From Rhynchopus euleeides (lineage: Eukaryota > Euglenozoa > Diplonemea > Diplonemida > Diplonemidae), in NCBI GenBank assembly GCA_963210315.1, contig OY723249.1, positions 1,178,569 to 1,242,568 on the forward strand: a stretch of DNA of 64,000 bases, written 5' to 3'. Position 1 is the first letter of the stretch, and each line of letters opens with the position of its first letter. Shown here in pieces: positions 1-11,308 of this stretch. Both the position numbers and the translations under genes were made by a program. The notes beneath the pieces are model-generated. The model was not told the origin of the DNA. It ran no database searches and was given only the letters and a program-made list of their open reading frames with translations.

Positions 1-309
1 CCCACGGGATGCCACAAAGGTATTGTTGTCAAACCCAAGGAGAAAGACGGGACAGTATTTTGTGGTTTTGAGTTCGATTTCTCCACACGCTGTGGCTCAT
101 CATACAGGCCCATCGCGCTGCCGAACAAGGCTCTGAGCAACCGAGGTTTTCCTCGTGGGGAGACCTTCCTATGGGTCTGCATCACCTCGGGACATGACTT
201 TGCTCCGCCTGACGCATGTTACATTGAATCGGTGAGACTGAAAATATCCTTAGAAAATACCACCCCAACCTCCCCTGCCCCTGCAAGACATTACCAGAGA
301 AGAAAGTGA
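1..309 (+). CDS. Partial exon of an unrecognised host gene, entering from the left edge
   Basis: Frame 1 is open from the first base to a TGA at 307-309 (102 codons). The composition looks protein-like: Cys, Trp and Gly are spread evenly, with segments such as FCGFEFDFSTRCGSSYRPIA and FPRGETFLWVCITSGHDF. A good splice donor (TCG|GTGAGA) sits at 232, so the coding part may really end at 231 with an intron following; I could not find the next exon. I do not recognise the family. Being open at the window edge it has no visible start. Chance openness over 100 codons is possible in GC-rich DNA, so the call is tentative. Confidence 0.4.
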   Translation, partial: PTGCHKGIVVKPKEKDGTVFCGFEFDFSTRCGSSYRPIALPNKALSNRGFPRGETFLWVCITSGHDFAPPDACYIESVRLKISLENTTPTSPAPARHYQRRK

Positions 310-819
310 CAATCTGAACCGAACAAATGAAAGGGGCTCGTGAGCCGGGAGGCAATACCGACACGAGCTGGTGAAAGGTGAGAAATGAAACTGGAATCGC
401 TTGAAGATTGAACCGAGAGCCCCAAGAGGGAGAAGGGAGGGGGTCGTTTGATGGGTATTCTAAAGCACAGCGGCCTCCCAGGAAGTGCGGGACACAGCCT
501 CTCAAGAAGTGCGAGAGGTGTGCTGACAAATGGTGGCAGTGCTCTGCACCGTGGGCGCACGGTGCGGTTATCACAGAACAAACCGAAGGGGCAGCCGGTG
601 GCGGTTGGCAGGGGGCGGCACCGCCCAACTCACCCAAAACCTGGAACCTGTGTCAGCATGAAAGCAATATGTTATCATGATAGGGGCCGATCTCCTCTTC
701 CACACTTCTTCTGAGCGAAGCAACCCTACAACCCCCTCACTCCAGCACCCAGATTGTCTTGTCTCGGGTAAAGAGCCCAGGGTTTGCTTGTGCAAGCGGG
801 GATGGCCTAAACAATCCGC
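310..819. other. Intergenic, no gene recognised
   Basis: Short overlapping frames exist on both strands but none has a recognisable domain. A Cys-rich stretch near 480-570 (plus, KCGTQPLKKCERCADKWWQC) could be an exon of the gene entering from the left, but nothing confirms it. Confidence 0.5.
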
Positions 820-3327
820 CTATTCTACCGCGAGATTAGTCAGGTAGATGCGTGTCTTTTCTGCTGTCTCGTAGACCTCACCCGCACCCATGGAAGAGAG
901 GTTGTCCACAATACCCGCGAGGATCTTTGGCACAGCGCTGTTAATCGCGCAAGTCACGTTTGTCACAACCTGGTGGGGGTGGGAGTGGGGGGTTTGATCG
1001 TCGAGAGTGAATGGAAAAGCAAGTCACCCAGCACCTTCTTGCAATGGTCGTCCTCTTTTGTAGTCACCACACCAGATATGCTGCAAGGCGGATAAATGCA
1101 CAATGGGGGGTCGAGTCGGGGGGGATGCAGTACGCAAGGGTGGATGTGTGTGCGAACAAGGGCACGGTCATCGCGATGACATCCCACCCCTGCAAGCCCT
1201 GCATCACCACATCCCCCAGACGGAGGGTGCATTGCCATACCATGCCGCCCGATGGCAGGAAGTGGTAGCACAGGATGCTCTTCAGCTTCAGCGTCGAGTC
1301 CTGAGCCTTGGTAGCCCGCTTCGTGCGCTCCATGAGGATTGCCTGTTTGTGGGGGGCGGGAGTGGGAGAGGGGTCAAAATGAAAAGTGAAGCTACCACAA
1401 CACGGAAACTTTCCTGCCCGAAACCGCCCGCAAAAAATGGCCCCACCTGGCACAACAGGGCGCCCTGCGAAGGGAAAAAGCAACATACGTGGTGCACGGG
1501 CAGGTCATCGCACAGCACTGCAAGGCCTGCAAGATGCTCTTGTGGCACCGCTGAGCACTTCAGCTGGAACGTCACGGAATACACCACTGGGATGACAGGC
1601 TTCGTGAGGCGGAACGTATGGTGTGCCTGCACGTCCGTCCACACCTTCGGCTTGCTGAACCCAGACCCGGGCTGGCAGTTCTTATGGAAGTCGGTTGACG
1701 AGAACACCCTCGCGGTGAGATTCTCCGAACGCACCTTCGGCGGCATGAGATACATGCCCTTGTTGAGCAGGAAGATGTAGTTGCGCGCCTCCTCCGACAG
1801 GGGGTCGACGTACGGCACCCCGTTCTGCTGCAGCTCGTCCTCAAAGGAGGTCAGGTTGACAAACGAAGCCGCCATCCGCAGCTGCAGGTTCGACAGGCGC
1901 GACCCCTCCCTGCAAGCGCATGTGTAGAGCGCACCGCCCTTCTTCAGGTGAATCTCGCTGTCCGGGTCGGTGAGGAAATCAACGGTGTCCATCACCTTCG
2001 CTTGGTTGCCCTTTGCGCCTTTCAGGGGGCAGTTCACCGCAAGGTCGGGCGGGAGGCTGCGTGTGCTCGCGGGCTGGGGCACGATGGGCGAACCGAGCGC
2101 AGCCTTCTCCGCAGTCTCCGACACCTGCACAGCTTGGTGTTGCTCTAGCTCCTCGAGCTCCTTCGACCCTATCAGCCTTCCCGACATCGCCTCCGTTGCA
2201 AGCTTCGCGAGCTGCATGTGGAAGTTGAAGCACTTCTCACACAGCTTCTTGTTGCAGTTCCGGCACCCCCTGTTGAGGATCTTCCCCTTCCCGCACATCT
2301 GGCACGACGCCACGCCGGGGCCCCAGTCGTGCATCTCCGACTCATGCGAGCACTCCGGCACCGCCATCCCCCTCTCCTGCACCAGGTTGAAATCCGCATT
2401 GTTCTTCTTGAACGCCCTGATCAGCGTTGACGCCACCACGGGATGCCCATACAAAAACCCCGACAACTCCTGCAGAGACATGGGCTTCTCCGGCATCCCA
2501 CGGTGCATCGCCTCCAGCGCCTCCGCAGCAGACTGGTCGTTCTTCGCAGACGCCTCACGCACACCCTCCATCAGCCGCCTCCAGGTCTCAGGCGTCAGGC
2601 TCAAGCCTCGCTCCCCCTCGGGGGATTTGTATTGGACTGTCAGGTGTGCCAGCTCCAGCAGGCTTATCCGCTCCTCCTTGTGTGCCGCGAAGCAGGGCGG
2701 GCAGAGCCGTTTGGCGCACACCCCGCAGCCTCGGTTGAAGATCGGGCGGCACCTGCACCGCGCGCAGGACGCGAGCCCTGGGCCCCAGTCATGCAGCTTC
2801 TCGTGGATACACTCAGAATGCAGGTGGGGGTTGAGCCGATCATATTCAGACTCCGACGGGTTGCTGGGGTGCCCTGCATTATCGGATAGAGGCGGAGGTG
2901 CAGCCGCATCGGGTGCAGGAGGTGCTGCTGTTGCTGCTGGTTGCGTCTGCTTCGCAGGGGGGTGCTTGTGGTGGTGGTGGTGCTTGCCATGCCGTGGGGA
3001 TTCGGACATGCAGCTGGCAACCTCGGATGCAACGCTGCCGACGTCGTCGAAGTTAATTGTCGTCGGGCGGAGCTCGGAGTTGTCGGGGGCGCGGCGGTGG
3101 GGGTTGTCAGCGGGGGCATCCGGGAGATAGCTCATCTCCACGACATGGCTCTTGTTCACCGTGTTGACGAACAGGTTGTTCGGGCGGTACGTCACGTCCT
3201 CGCCCTTCTCCTCCACGGGGGGCACGCGCCGCCCGCACATGCACTGCAGCAGGATCAGGACAAAGAACAGCACTATGGCAGCGGCAACGCTCAGCACAAT
3301 CGCAGCAACTGCGGTGGATTCAAGCAT
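820..3327 (-). CDS. Single-pass membrane protein with two duplicated Cys/His zinc modules and a C-terminal START-like region, three exons
   Basis: I read three exons: 3327-1489, 1342-1241 and 969-820. All junctions are phase 0 (CAC|GTATGT...AAACAG|GCA and ATG|GTATGG...CACCAG|GTT) and give 696 residues ending at the stop at 822-820. Residues ~6-33 are a hydrophobic membrane helix followed by CMCGRR. A His-rich stretch lies near 115-122. Two Cys/His modules at ~173-216 and ~326-370 share the pattern C-H-E...HDWGPG.ASC..C....NRGC..C.K.LC..CF..H, so they are an internal duplication and probably bind zinc. Residues ~440-696 look like a globular domain; the end (LPSGGM|VVTNVTCAINSAVP, then AGIVDNLSSMGAGEVY) recalls START-like lipid-binding domains of trypanosomatid proteins (inference). 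An upstream in-frame GTG exists; ATG at 3327 is preferred. Function unknown; a membrane-tethered lipid-binding scaffold is possible. The second donor is the least certain junction. Confidence 0.72.
985..1078. repeat. Intronic sequence shared with 33036-33125
   Basis: Within intron 2 of the zinc-module gene, about 90 bp (from TTTGATCGTCGAGAGTGAAT to CACCACACCA) matches 33036-33125 with only a few differences. Read on the minus strand it ends in a pyrimidine-rich tract that leads into the CACCAG acceptor of exon 3. The second copy lies just beyond the 3' end of the large transposon gene. Confidence 0.75.
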
Positions 3328-3345
3328 CGCACAGCAGCGCCCCAC

Positions 3346-4377
3346 CCCCCACAGGGATGGAGGGCCAACTCAGGCAAGACAAAAGCGAATCAAACCCCCC
3401 GCTTCGTATCAACGCTGTGTGCCAGTGTGGCGCCCTGCGCTGCTGGGGGGTGAGGGGAAGAGAGCCACAGATTTCTGCCCTTTCAAGCGAAGGGGCTGGA
3501 CTGCCTCCTCCTCTCAGTGTATGGGCCGGCTCTCTGGCGTCAGCTCTGAGGTGAGGAGGGGGGTGTGTGAGGCGCTGTGTGTGTGTTGATCACTTTTTTA
3601 GATGGGTTAACCCTGCACGGGTCCTCGCCCACCCTGTGTGTGTGTGTGTGTGTGGGTTCCCCCCAATAATATCCCCTCCCTCCCTCCCTCCCTCCTCCTC
3701 CTCCTCCACACCCCTCCCGCTGCTCGGTTGCAGGTAACGAGAAAAAGGATTGTAGTGTGGAGTAGAGGTGCACATAACATTGCTCCCCCACTGCAACCTT
3801 CTTCAATCTGAACGCCTTCCGTGGGCTCGGTGCGTTTTGTTGCCACAAATACATGCAGAGGGCAGGGGGGGAGGGGGGGTGGGGGTGGGGCCGACTCTCC
3901 AACTGAAAACGCACCGCCTTGTCATTATTCTTGTCCCGCCTCTTGACCCCCCCCCCCCTTGGAATCGCTTCCCTGCTTCTGGCGGAGCCAGGGCTGCCCC
4001 AGACATATGCAGCACAGCTCAGCAGCAGCGCACAGATGCAGAAAACAACACAACAGGGGGGGAAGAAGGGGCGGGGGGGAGGTCGGTGATGGGGAGAGAG
4101 AGAGAGAGGGGGAAGCTCACGCCAGCTGGGGTTTCAGGGAGGGGGGGCAGGACGGGTGTTGTGGAACTTTCAAAACCGTGGCCTGAAGAAAGTTGTCAGG
4201 AGGCGATGGGCTCACGGAGTACAACAACCCGTTCTCTTTTTTTTTGAAATCGGCGGCCTCCATCCTGACGGATAAAACGACCAGACGGTGTTCCGTTCCT
4301 TTGTTTTGGTATCGACGACCACCCCCCCGATGCGTGACGCGACCGGGAGTGATGTTGTCCCGTTCTTTTTTTTGGTA
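3346..4377. other. Gene-free low-complexity DNA
   Basis: Contains a (TG)n run near 3638-3655, a (CCCT)n/(CTC)n tract at 3675-3715, G- and C-runs, and a (GA)n tract at 4095-4110. A segment at 3586-3625 (GGTTAACCCTGCACGGGTCC core) matches the tandem units at 32185-32455. Near 4290-4375 two short copies of CGTTC plus a T-run plus GGTA precede the MITE. No gene seen. Confidence 0.6.
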
Positions 4378-4751
4378 CCTGGGACCCCCCGTGTATAAGT
4401 CCCCCCCCCTTACCCCCGTGTTTAAGTCCCCCCCTGGGGGTCTGGCAGGGGGGGGACTTAAACACAGGTGGACCTAAACACGGGGGTGGGCTGGTCTGGA
4501 GGGTCATCAGGTGGCCGCTAGGCCACCTGGTGCCCTCCAGGTGCTGTCAGAGTCGAAAAGTGGGGTGCCAAAAGTCCATCCGGACCGGAATCACCCCCAT
4601 ACGACGGAAGCGGAAGAGGTCTTCTTGGTCTCCACCGTGCCACCCCCGTGTTTAAGACCCCCCTGTGTTTAGGTCCGCCCCCCCCGTGTTTAAGTCCCCC
4701 CTGGCCGAAAATCGCCCCCAGGGGGGGGACTTAAACACGGGGGGTCCCAGG
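4378..4751. mobile_element. MITE-like element with ~31-bp inverted ends and TA target duplication
   Basis: The left end CCTGGGACCCCCCGTGT and the right end ACACGGGGGGTCCCAGG are inverted copies; similarity continues inward as GTGT.TAAGTCCCCCCC. TA stands at both sides (4376-4377 and 4752-4753), as for Tc1/mariner/pogo-type insertions. The 374-bp body has no coding capacity. It holds further inverted copies of GTGTTTAAGTCCCCCC (around 4420-4480 and 4645-4740) and a strong hairpin around 4500-4540 (CAGGTGGCC-GCT-AGGCCACCTG). A non-autonomous DNA element. Confidence 0.75.
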
Positions 4752-5154
4752 TATCAATCAATCGACGGGCCCTCCCGACTGCGGCTGTGCGCAAAAGCTG
4801 CCAGAAGATTCTTTTCCTTCACGCTGTTTTGGCCACAACCGACAAAAAAAACCCCCCCTCCCCCCTCCCGACGAATGCAGAACGAAAGCCAGGGCTTGCA
4901 GCAACTGCCTTTGCCCCCCCCCCCCCCCCACCCCTTTACTCTTGCGCGGGCCTTGTTCCCTCACTCCCCACCCTCTAGCCTGTTCACCACAACAGCCACC
5001 CGCATGTCCAAAACAACACTGCCGCACCGCCCAAAGCAGGGGGGGGTTGGGGGGTGACGGTAAGCATGCTCCGAAGGGAAATTTGGGGGAAGGTCATTAA
5101 AGATTTCCCCGCCCCCTCGCTCCACGTTGCTAACTATTCTACCACTCCAGGAGG

Positions 5155-5515
5155 TCATTCTCAGTACAAGAGGACAGTGTCAGTCCAGGAGGACTTTCTC
5201 AGTGCAGGACTCCTCTGAGTCCAGGAGGACTTTCTCAGGACAGGACTCCTTACAGTCCAGGAGGACCTTCTCAGTACAGGACTCCTGAAAAACCGAGAAT
5301 CTGCCCCCCCCAGAAGTCACATAGCATTTGCAAGATTTCCTCCTCCAACCAGCGAAAAGACCAAAAATGGCCAAAAAACCGGTTTTTCTGCGTAGTACAG
5401 GACTCCTTCTCAGGACAGGACTCCTCGCAGCACAGGACTCCTCTCAGTCCAGGAAGACTTTCTCAGTACAAGAGGACTCTCTCACAGGCGGTCATTCTCA
5501 GTACAGGTACGCCTA
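5155..5515. repeat. Short tandem repeat of CAGGACTCCT / CAGGAGGACTTTCTCAG units
   Basis: Variants of CAGTCCAGGAGGACTTTCTC and CAGTACAGGACTCCT recur about a dozen times in two blocks (5155-5290 and 5393-5515). They are separated by unique sequence with AACCAGCGAAAAG.CCAAAAA at 5346-5390, which recurs near 10128-10175. No gene. Confidence 0.75.
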
Positions 5516-5624
5516 TCAGGAAGGGCTGCCCAGGCAGAAAACAGAGTGACGCGTTTAATTGCCCAAAACAAGCTCAAAACCCAAGAATTCCTTCGAAAAC
5601 GGGCTCAAAACATGGTTTGACAGA

Positions 5625-6065
5625 ATTCTGCCAGAATTTCACAGATTCTGGCAGATTCTGGGGATTTCAGATTTTTTTTTTCTTTTTTTTTCGCGTATCC
5701 GTCAGGTGGACCACCGGGTGGGGAGAGATCCGGTGTGAGGCACTTGGGTCCGTCCAGGTGGGCAGGGGGAACCTGGGGGCGGGGGGCCTCAAAACCCGTC
5801 TACCAGTGCCGCTTCTAATCTCGTCGGAGATTTTTCAGAATTTTCAAAATCTGAGAAAATCTGTCCAGATTCTGGGCAGATTTTTCCAGAATTTTCAGAA
5901 TTCTGGAAAATCTGAGAAATCTGGAAAAATCTGAGAATTCTGGAAAAAATCTGGCCAGATTCTGGACAGATTTTTCCAGATTTTTCCAGAATTCTCAGAA
6001 TTCTGGAAAATCTGAGAAATCTGGAAAAATCTGAGAAATTCTGTCAGAAATCTGGAAAATCTGTG
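5625..6065. repeat. AGAATTCTG / AAAATCTG palindromic satellite, block 1
   Basis: Dense repetition of the palindrome CCAGAATTCTGG and of GAAAAATCTGAGAAATCTGG. Because the core is self-complementary, the block reads the same on both strands and can fold extensively. Interrupted at 5670-5825 by a T-run and by a segment (GGTGTGAGGCACTTGGGTCC) resembling 10536-10580. Confidence 0.8.
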
Positions 6066-6425
6066 GGGGGGACCTTTTCGAATTTTTTTTTTGGGGTGGG
6101 CCTATTTTGGACATTTGGACCCATTTTCAAAGGAATTTTTGAATTTTGAGCCCATTTTGAGCCCTAAAATGGCTCATCGAAATATTTCTGCAAAAAATCT
6201 GGGCCAGAATGCCAAAATCTGAAAAATCTGAGAAAATCCGGAAAATTCTGGAAAATCTGAGAAATCTGGAAAATTCTGAGAAATTCTGCGGGGGGGACCT
6301 TTTCGAATTTTTTTTTGGGGGGGGGGGGGGGGGCTATTTTGGACATTTGGGCCCGTTTTCAAAGGAATTTATGAATTTTGAGCCCATTCGTTGCCCTAAA
6401 ATGGGCCCGCGAATATCTAGCTCCT
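6062..6425. repeat. Direct duplication around satellite block 2
   Basis: A ~115-bp segment (GGGGGGACCTTTTCGAATTT, then CTATTTTGGACATTTGG and TTTTCAAAGGAATTT) occurs at ~6062-6170 and again at ~6288-6400. AAATCTGAGAAAATCC satellite repeats lie between the copies. Confidence 0.75.
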
Positions 6426-8739
6426 GCTGAGGACCTGGGTACATGGCCAAATCAGCCAGAAATCTCAGGTTTTCGCAGTGCAATTTGGGTTCGCGTGCTG
6501 GTATCGCAGCCTGGCCCCGAGGGTCCATACCGTGAGTAACCGGGCCCGCTATCCTACACTCGTTTTTTCCTAGGTTTTCGTCAGCTGAGTGAGGGTGTGA
6601 TATGAGGGTTCTATCCAACAAGGATATCAAGGCGGCACTTCAAAGTCCTGCCAAGGACAGCGCCACGTGGGTGTGTGCTTCTGATGTACGTTATGTCATC
6701 ATGTGAACCCTCCCCAGCGTGTGCCAACATCCCTGACACGCTCACGAAAAGCATAACACGGAGAAAACAGGTGCCGAAACAACCTGCCGAGCACACGGGT
6801 GGTGCCACGTTGATCCACGCAGCGATCTCCCATGTCAGGAAGCCTTGTTGCCACGGCAGCGTGCCGCAGACTGTGGGAGAGGTGTCGCCAGTCACCTTGA
6901 GGTTGCAGTGTGTCATCAGACTAAAACCCGTGCCTTGTTCACCCTGTTGTTCACCCCTGTGAGGTTGATCTTTAAACCACCGCAAATGAACAACCCATCT
7001 TCTGGAGTGTGATCTCTGGTGGCGGGGTGGGATGGGTGAGTGGGGTGTGACGGTGCAACGACAGTCGAACTTCTTCGACCGCAGAACACCCCACCAGCCT
7101 GCCGGGCGTGAGAAGTGTTCGCAAGGATCCGCACAGTGAAAAGTTTCCTGAGTTGGCTACGCCGAACTTACAAAATGGGAAGGTGTGAGTGTCGCTTGTT
7201 ACGACCCACTGGCTGGACGAGTTCTCTTTTTGGGGGACAAAACCACACACAACAAGAAGGTTGTCACAGGGGGTCTTCGCTGGTCGTTATTCTTCGTCAA
7301 TCTTCGTCAGTTTTCACTATTGAACGATTTTGAACGATTTTTGGCCGTGCTCGTAGCATTCCCCGTTGAGGGGGTCGCTATTTCGTGTTCTCCTGGCCGC
7401 ACGGAGGCATTGCCTTACGTCGCCTCTTCCTCTTTTCCTTTGGTGGTGTGTTGGTCTGGCACAGAGGGCGGGACCGTGCTGATATGCACAGTGACGACTC
7501 TCCCTTTTGTTTTGTGCCCGCCTCCACCGAGATTCGGCTGATGCCTCTCAGACTGGGGGCGGGCGGTCGCCGACGCTGACGCGCCTGGCGGCCTGTGGTA
7601 AGTGACGTGGGGCTGGGATGGGGGGGGGGGGGGTGCTGGGAGGTCGGGCCGAAGCCCTTTGGTTTTTTTTTTTTTTTCCCTCTTGTGTCCCATGCCTTGT
7701 TTGCAGTGATCGCATTGTTGGCCATCCTTGCTGTAGTTCGGCATGCCGCCCTTCCCACCTTCCCCCACCCCCTCCCCGGCGGTTTTGCTCTCCGTGTGGT
7801 TTGGTGGTACTGGTGAGCCATCTGGGGAAAGAACCTTGACAATCCCGGGCCGGCAGTACGTTCGTCACCCCCACGGGCTCGGCCGGTTTCTAAACCTTTA
7901 GGCAATCTACGTCCGCAGGCCAAGAACCCGGTGTGCAGATGCACGTTGGGAGCCCCCTGAAGTCCGCACACGCCCTCTCTGAGTAGTCCCCGACCAAGCG
8001 CTGGCCTCTCTGACCGACTACCATGCCGCCGCAGGCCAAGAACCCGGTGTGCCGAAGCACATTGGGAGCCCCCTGAAGTCAACACAGCACCCCGCCAGTG
8101 GCTCCAGCTGTCCCTCCCCATGTCAGAGTTGACGGAAAAAGGCGGACCCTCTTTTGTCCCAGTGCTCCGTGCTATGCACTGGGACCCCGTTGCCCAGGCG
8201 GACCAGCCTGGGGGAGCCCTCGGGGTGTGGGGTTGAGTTTTACGACTTCCCTAGGTCTTAGGTAGTTTAAGGTCGTGCCCATGGTAGCAGAGGTAGGTTA
8301 GTTTAGCTATTTCAACAGCAAATACACCAAGGTGCACTGACGACCATCCCGTAGCGAAGACCCCCACAGTGAAAAAGATAGTTGGCAGCGCTTTGGGTGA
8401 CAAACACAATCTACCTTGCCTTGTTGTTATGACTGTGCGCACATTCACACCAACCTTCATCAGCCAAACCACGTGAGGTTTGTTCATCCGGGTTTGGCGC
8501 ACACACAACGACTTGTCTTTGAAACGTCCAATGCAACACTCACAGCATCGAGGCCAAGTGTTTCTCGTAGTATTTTTCGGTTTTGCTCTGAGTGAGCGGA
8601 TATAACTGGTGAAAATGGGTACAGTGGCTGAATCTGGAGGTTGGGTGCGGGTTGTGTGTTCCGCATCATCCCTACAAATCAAACCAAGCCGATTGACACC
8701 GAACATTTTGTCTGACCTGCACCCATTGTTTCCTGCCTG
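6426..8739. other. Gene-free stretch with a small tandem duplication
   Basis: No convincing gene on either strand. About 55 bp starting CAGGCCAAGAACCCGGTGTG occurs at ~7916 and again at ~8034 with a few differences. Homopolymer tracts occur at 7620-7632 (G) and 7663-7677 (T). Confidence 0.5.
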
Positions 8740-8985
8740 CCTGCCTGTGTTGTGCTGCACCTGTGCCTCCCTGTTCTGTATTTTGTACCCTCAGCGGGTT
8801 CACGATACAGGGCAGTCCACTCCCCCAAAAATCACGGTCTTGACGCCCATTCCATCCACTTTCAGTGGATGTGTTTGGTATTTCCGAATGGAATTTTCCA
8901 GCGTCAAGATTACAAGAACAGGGTCAGTCACTTCTACCGTAGCTGCGATGCCGGTAGTTGTGCAGAAATGATCTTTTCGACGGAC
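8740..8985 (+). repeat. Dispersed repeat, copy A (inverted relative to copy at 30675-30945)
   Basis: The segment containing GATGTGTTTGGTATTTCCGA and TTTTCCAGCGTCAAGATTAC reappears in reverse orientation at 30675-30945, with ~80 percent similarity by eye and a few indels. No coding sequence recognised. It is probably a fragment of an unidentified dispersed element. Confidence 0.75.
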
Positions 8986-9837
8986 GCGACGCCTCCCCAG
9001 CTTGCCTGTGTCTGTGTTGCCATAGCCATGTGACAGATATTCACATAACGAATGTACTGTCACACCGCAAGGGGCTTTGGACAACGTTAAACAACAGTAC
9101 ACTTGCAGGTTTGGGTCAAAAATTCCAATTTCCGCTGGTCACGGGCCCCTTTCAAAACATTGACCACCTTTCGAGAATTTAGTTCTGCACCATGGATTCG
9201 AGGGACTGCGATGATTCGGAACCGAGGATGAAGACTACTGGGAAGGAACTGTGTGCTCTCTTGAAGCACTGGAATCGGCGAACTTGGACGGAACCTAAGC
9301 GCGACAGGTGAAGGGGCATCCCGAACAAAGGCATACAAAGTGGCTCTGGAGACATTGTTGCATCTGCGACACCCTGTCTTACATCCCGCCTGGGCTCTGA
9401 TCTTCACCTATAGCAATGACTAAATCCCTATCATGGGTACATGAAGCTTTTGTAGGTACATTTAAACTTGCGAACCTCTCAACGACCTGTTAATCGCCTT
9501 GTACCGAAATCTGACCCTGGGCTTCGGCCCTCACGGCATTCAGCGGGTGACCCGATGCCGGTGTGGATGGAGAAGTGCACAGTTCTGAAACAGTGTGTCG
9601 ACGAATCCGAGGAATCCAATCAGAGTAGTCCCGAGATGAAGTGGTGCAAGAACTCAAAAACTGTTTGCCTTTGGTCAAGGCCCCCTTTCCAAAAATTTGA
9701 CCCGCGCAGTGGTGGCCAGTCCTGAGAACCAACAGTAGCATAAGCCTACGACTGGTCCAGGACGAGGCCGACCCTGTACATAGCCTGTGTATGACTACCC
9801 TGTCATACCAGGCTGCTGCTAGTTGGCCACAAGCCAC
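8986..9837. other. Gene-free, nothing recognised
   Basis: I see no gene, tandem array or inverted ends in this stretch. Only short frames without domain signatures are present. Confidence 0.5.
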
Positions 9838-9975
9838 TGGCAGAATTCTCAGAATTCCCCAGAATCTGACAGAATTCTGCAGAATTCTCAGAATCTGCAG
9901 AATTCTACAGAATTTCTCAGATTCTGCAGAATTTACAAATCTGGAAATTCTGGGCATTTTTCTGTCAGAATTCTG
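9838..9975. repeat. AGAATTCTG palindromic satellite, block 3
   Basis: Repeated GAATTC-centred units (CAGAATTCTGCAGAATTCTC) of the same family as 5625-6065. It is followed, as there, by a segment with AAAAATCGAAAAGGTCCCC and then AACCAGCGAAAAGGCCAAAAA, which is shared with 5346-5390. Confidence 0.8.
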
Positions 9976-10484
9976 TCAAACCATGTCAAAAGTGAAAAAT
10001 AGGACTTTCCGAAAAAAAATCGAAAAGGTCCCCTTAGCAGAAGTAGGATTATTGGACCCAGAAACCGAGAATCCGGGACCAGACCCCCCTCCAGGGACCA
10101 CCTGGGGCCGGGCGGTTTTGACCCCCCCAACCAGCGAAAAGGCCAAAAATGACCAAAAAAACCCGGTTTTTCTGTTTGCCATTTAAATAATTCCTAGAAC
10201 TTTACGTTGGATGGAGCATGGTCACCGTGGACTCAGATGTCCCAAAACATGAAATCTTATACACCTAACATGTCGGGAGCTTGCGTTTTAAAATAGCAAA
10301 CACACTTTTACCCGGTGTACCCAGCAGAGTACCCTATGGAGCCCCCAGCAGGGGACGGGTGGAAGCAGCAGGTTACGGTGTGGAAGCAGGCCTGTCGCTA
10401 ACTTTTCGATTTTGGAGATTTGGTGGGTTGACGCTCCTGTTTTGGGGGGGGATCAGGGGGGAAAACACTAGGGGTCAATTTTTC

Positions 10485-10508
10485 TCGCGCGCGCTTCGCG
10501 CGCGCTCG
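10485..10508. other. GC hairpin
   Basis: CGCGCGCGC-TT-CGCGCGCGC inverted repeat, able to form a very stable stem or Z-DNA. No neighbouring gene suggests a terminator role. Confidence 0.5.
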
Positions 10509-10704
10509 TGTTGTTGCCAAATTTTCCCATCGGTGGACCACTAGGTGGGCACGGTGTGAGGCGCTGGGTTCCTTCCGTGGTTCCTCTCCCGCTCGCGCCG
10601 TCGGGTGCCGGAGGAAACCAAAAAATGGCTTTCGGGACCATGATTTCGACGCTGCCCCCTGATATGTCACGGCCGTCAAAGCGCAAGGACTTGGTTACTA
10701 GACG

Positions 10705-10950
10705 GGCACGCGAGATGGGGGGTCTGGGGGGCAGGGCCCCCCAGCCGCCGGAGGCCACGGTAGTGAGCATCTGTTCATTGTGGGCGTACAGATTCTGTGT
10801 GAGTTGGCTGCGTCCTCCTGAGGCTACTGGAGTGGGTGGATTCCCTGACCTGATGGGAATCGAATGACTTGAGTACGAGACATACGCCACAGGGGGGTCT
10901 GGGGGGCGGAGCCCCCCAGCCGCCGGAGGCCACGGTAGTGAGCATCTGTT
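10705..10950 (+). repeat. Dispersed ~240-bp repeat, copy A (second copy 28530-28795)
   Basis: Two direct units, each starting GGGGGGTCTGGGGGGC.G followed by CCCCCCAGCCGCCGGAGGCC, are separated by ~170 bp that includes GTACAGATTCTGTG and GACTTGAGTACGAGAC. The whole arrangement recurs at 28530-28795. The GGGGGGC/GCCCCCC part forms a hairpin. No protein recognised. Confidence 0.8.
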
Positions 10951-10972
10951 CCTGCAAAACCATACTCTCTTC

Positions 10973-11241
10973 GACGTCGACCCAGTGAAAGTGGGTTGAC
11001 GCTTGGTCGACGCTTGGTGAGCGTCGACCCAGTGTAACCGGGCCAACGCTAGGTTAGCGTCGACCCAGTGTAATAAATGGGTTGACGCTTGGTCCAGGCT
11101 TGAATGGCAACCCAGTTCCACTAGGTCGACGCTCCAAGCCTCGACCAAGCGTCAACCCAGTCCACTGGGTCGACGCTGGGTCGACGCTTTTTTATGGGGG
11201 GGGAAACCCAAAATCACTGGGTCGACGGTCGACGCTTAGCG
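10973..11241. repeat. GGGTCGACGCT repeat cluster
   Basis: GTCGACGCT, GTCGACCCAGT and inverted relatives (AGCGTCAACCCAGT) occur more than ten times in both orientations, with spacers of variable length. No gene. Confidence 0.75.
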
Positions 11242-11308
11242 ACATGCCTGGTGTGGAAGGGTGGGTCGAGAGGGGGGGGCGGGGGGGGGGGGAGGGGGGG
11301 GGGGGTTA

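Noticed and set aside
1970-3130. Plus-strand 386-codon frame
   Set aside because: Antisense shadow of the zinc-module gene, which has the conserved duplicated modules.
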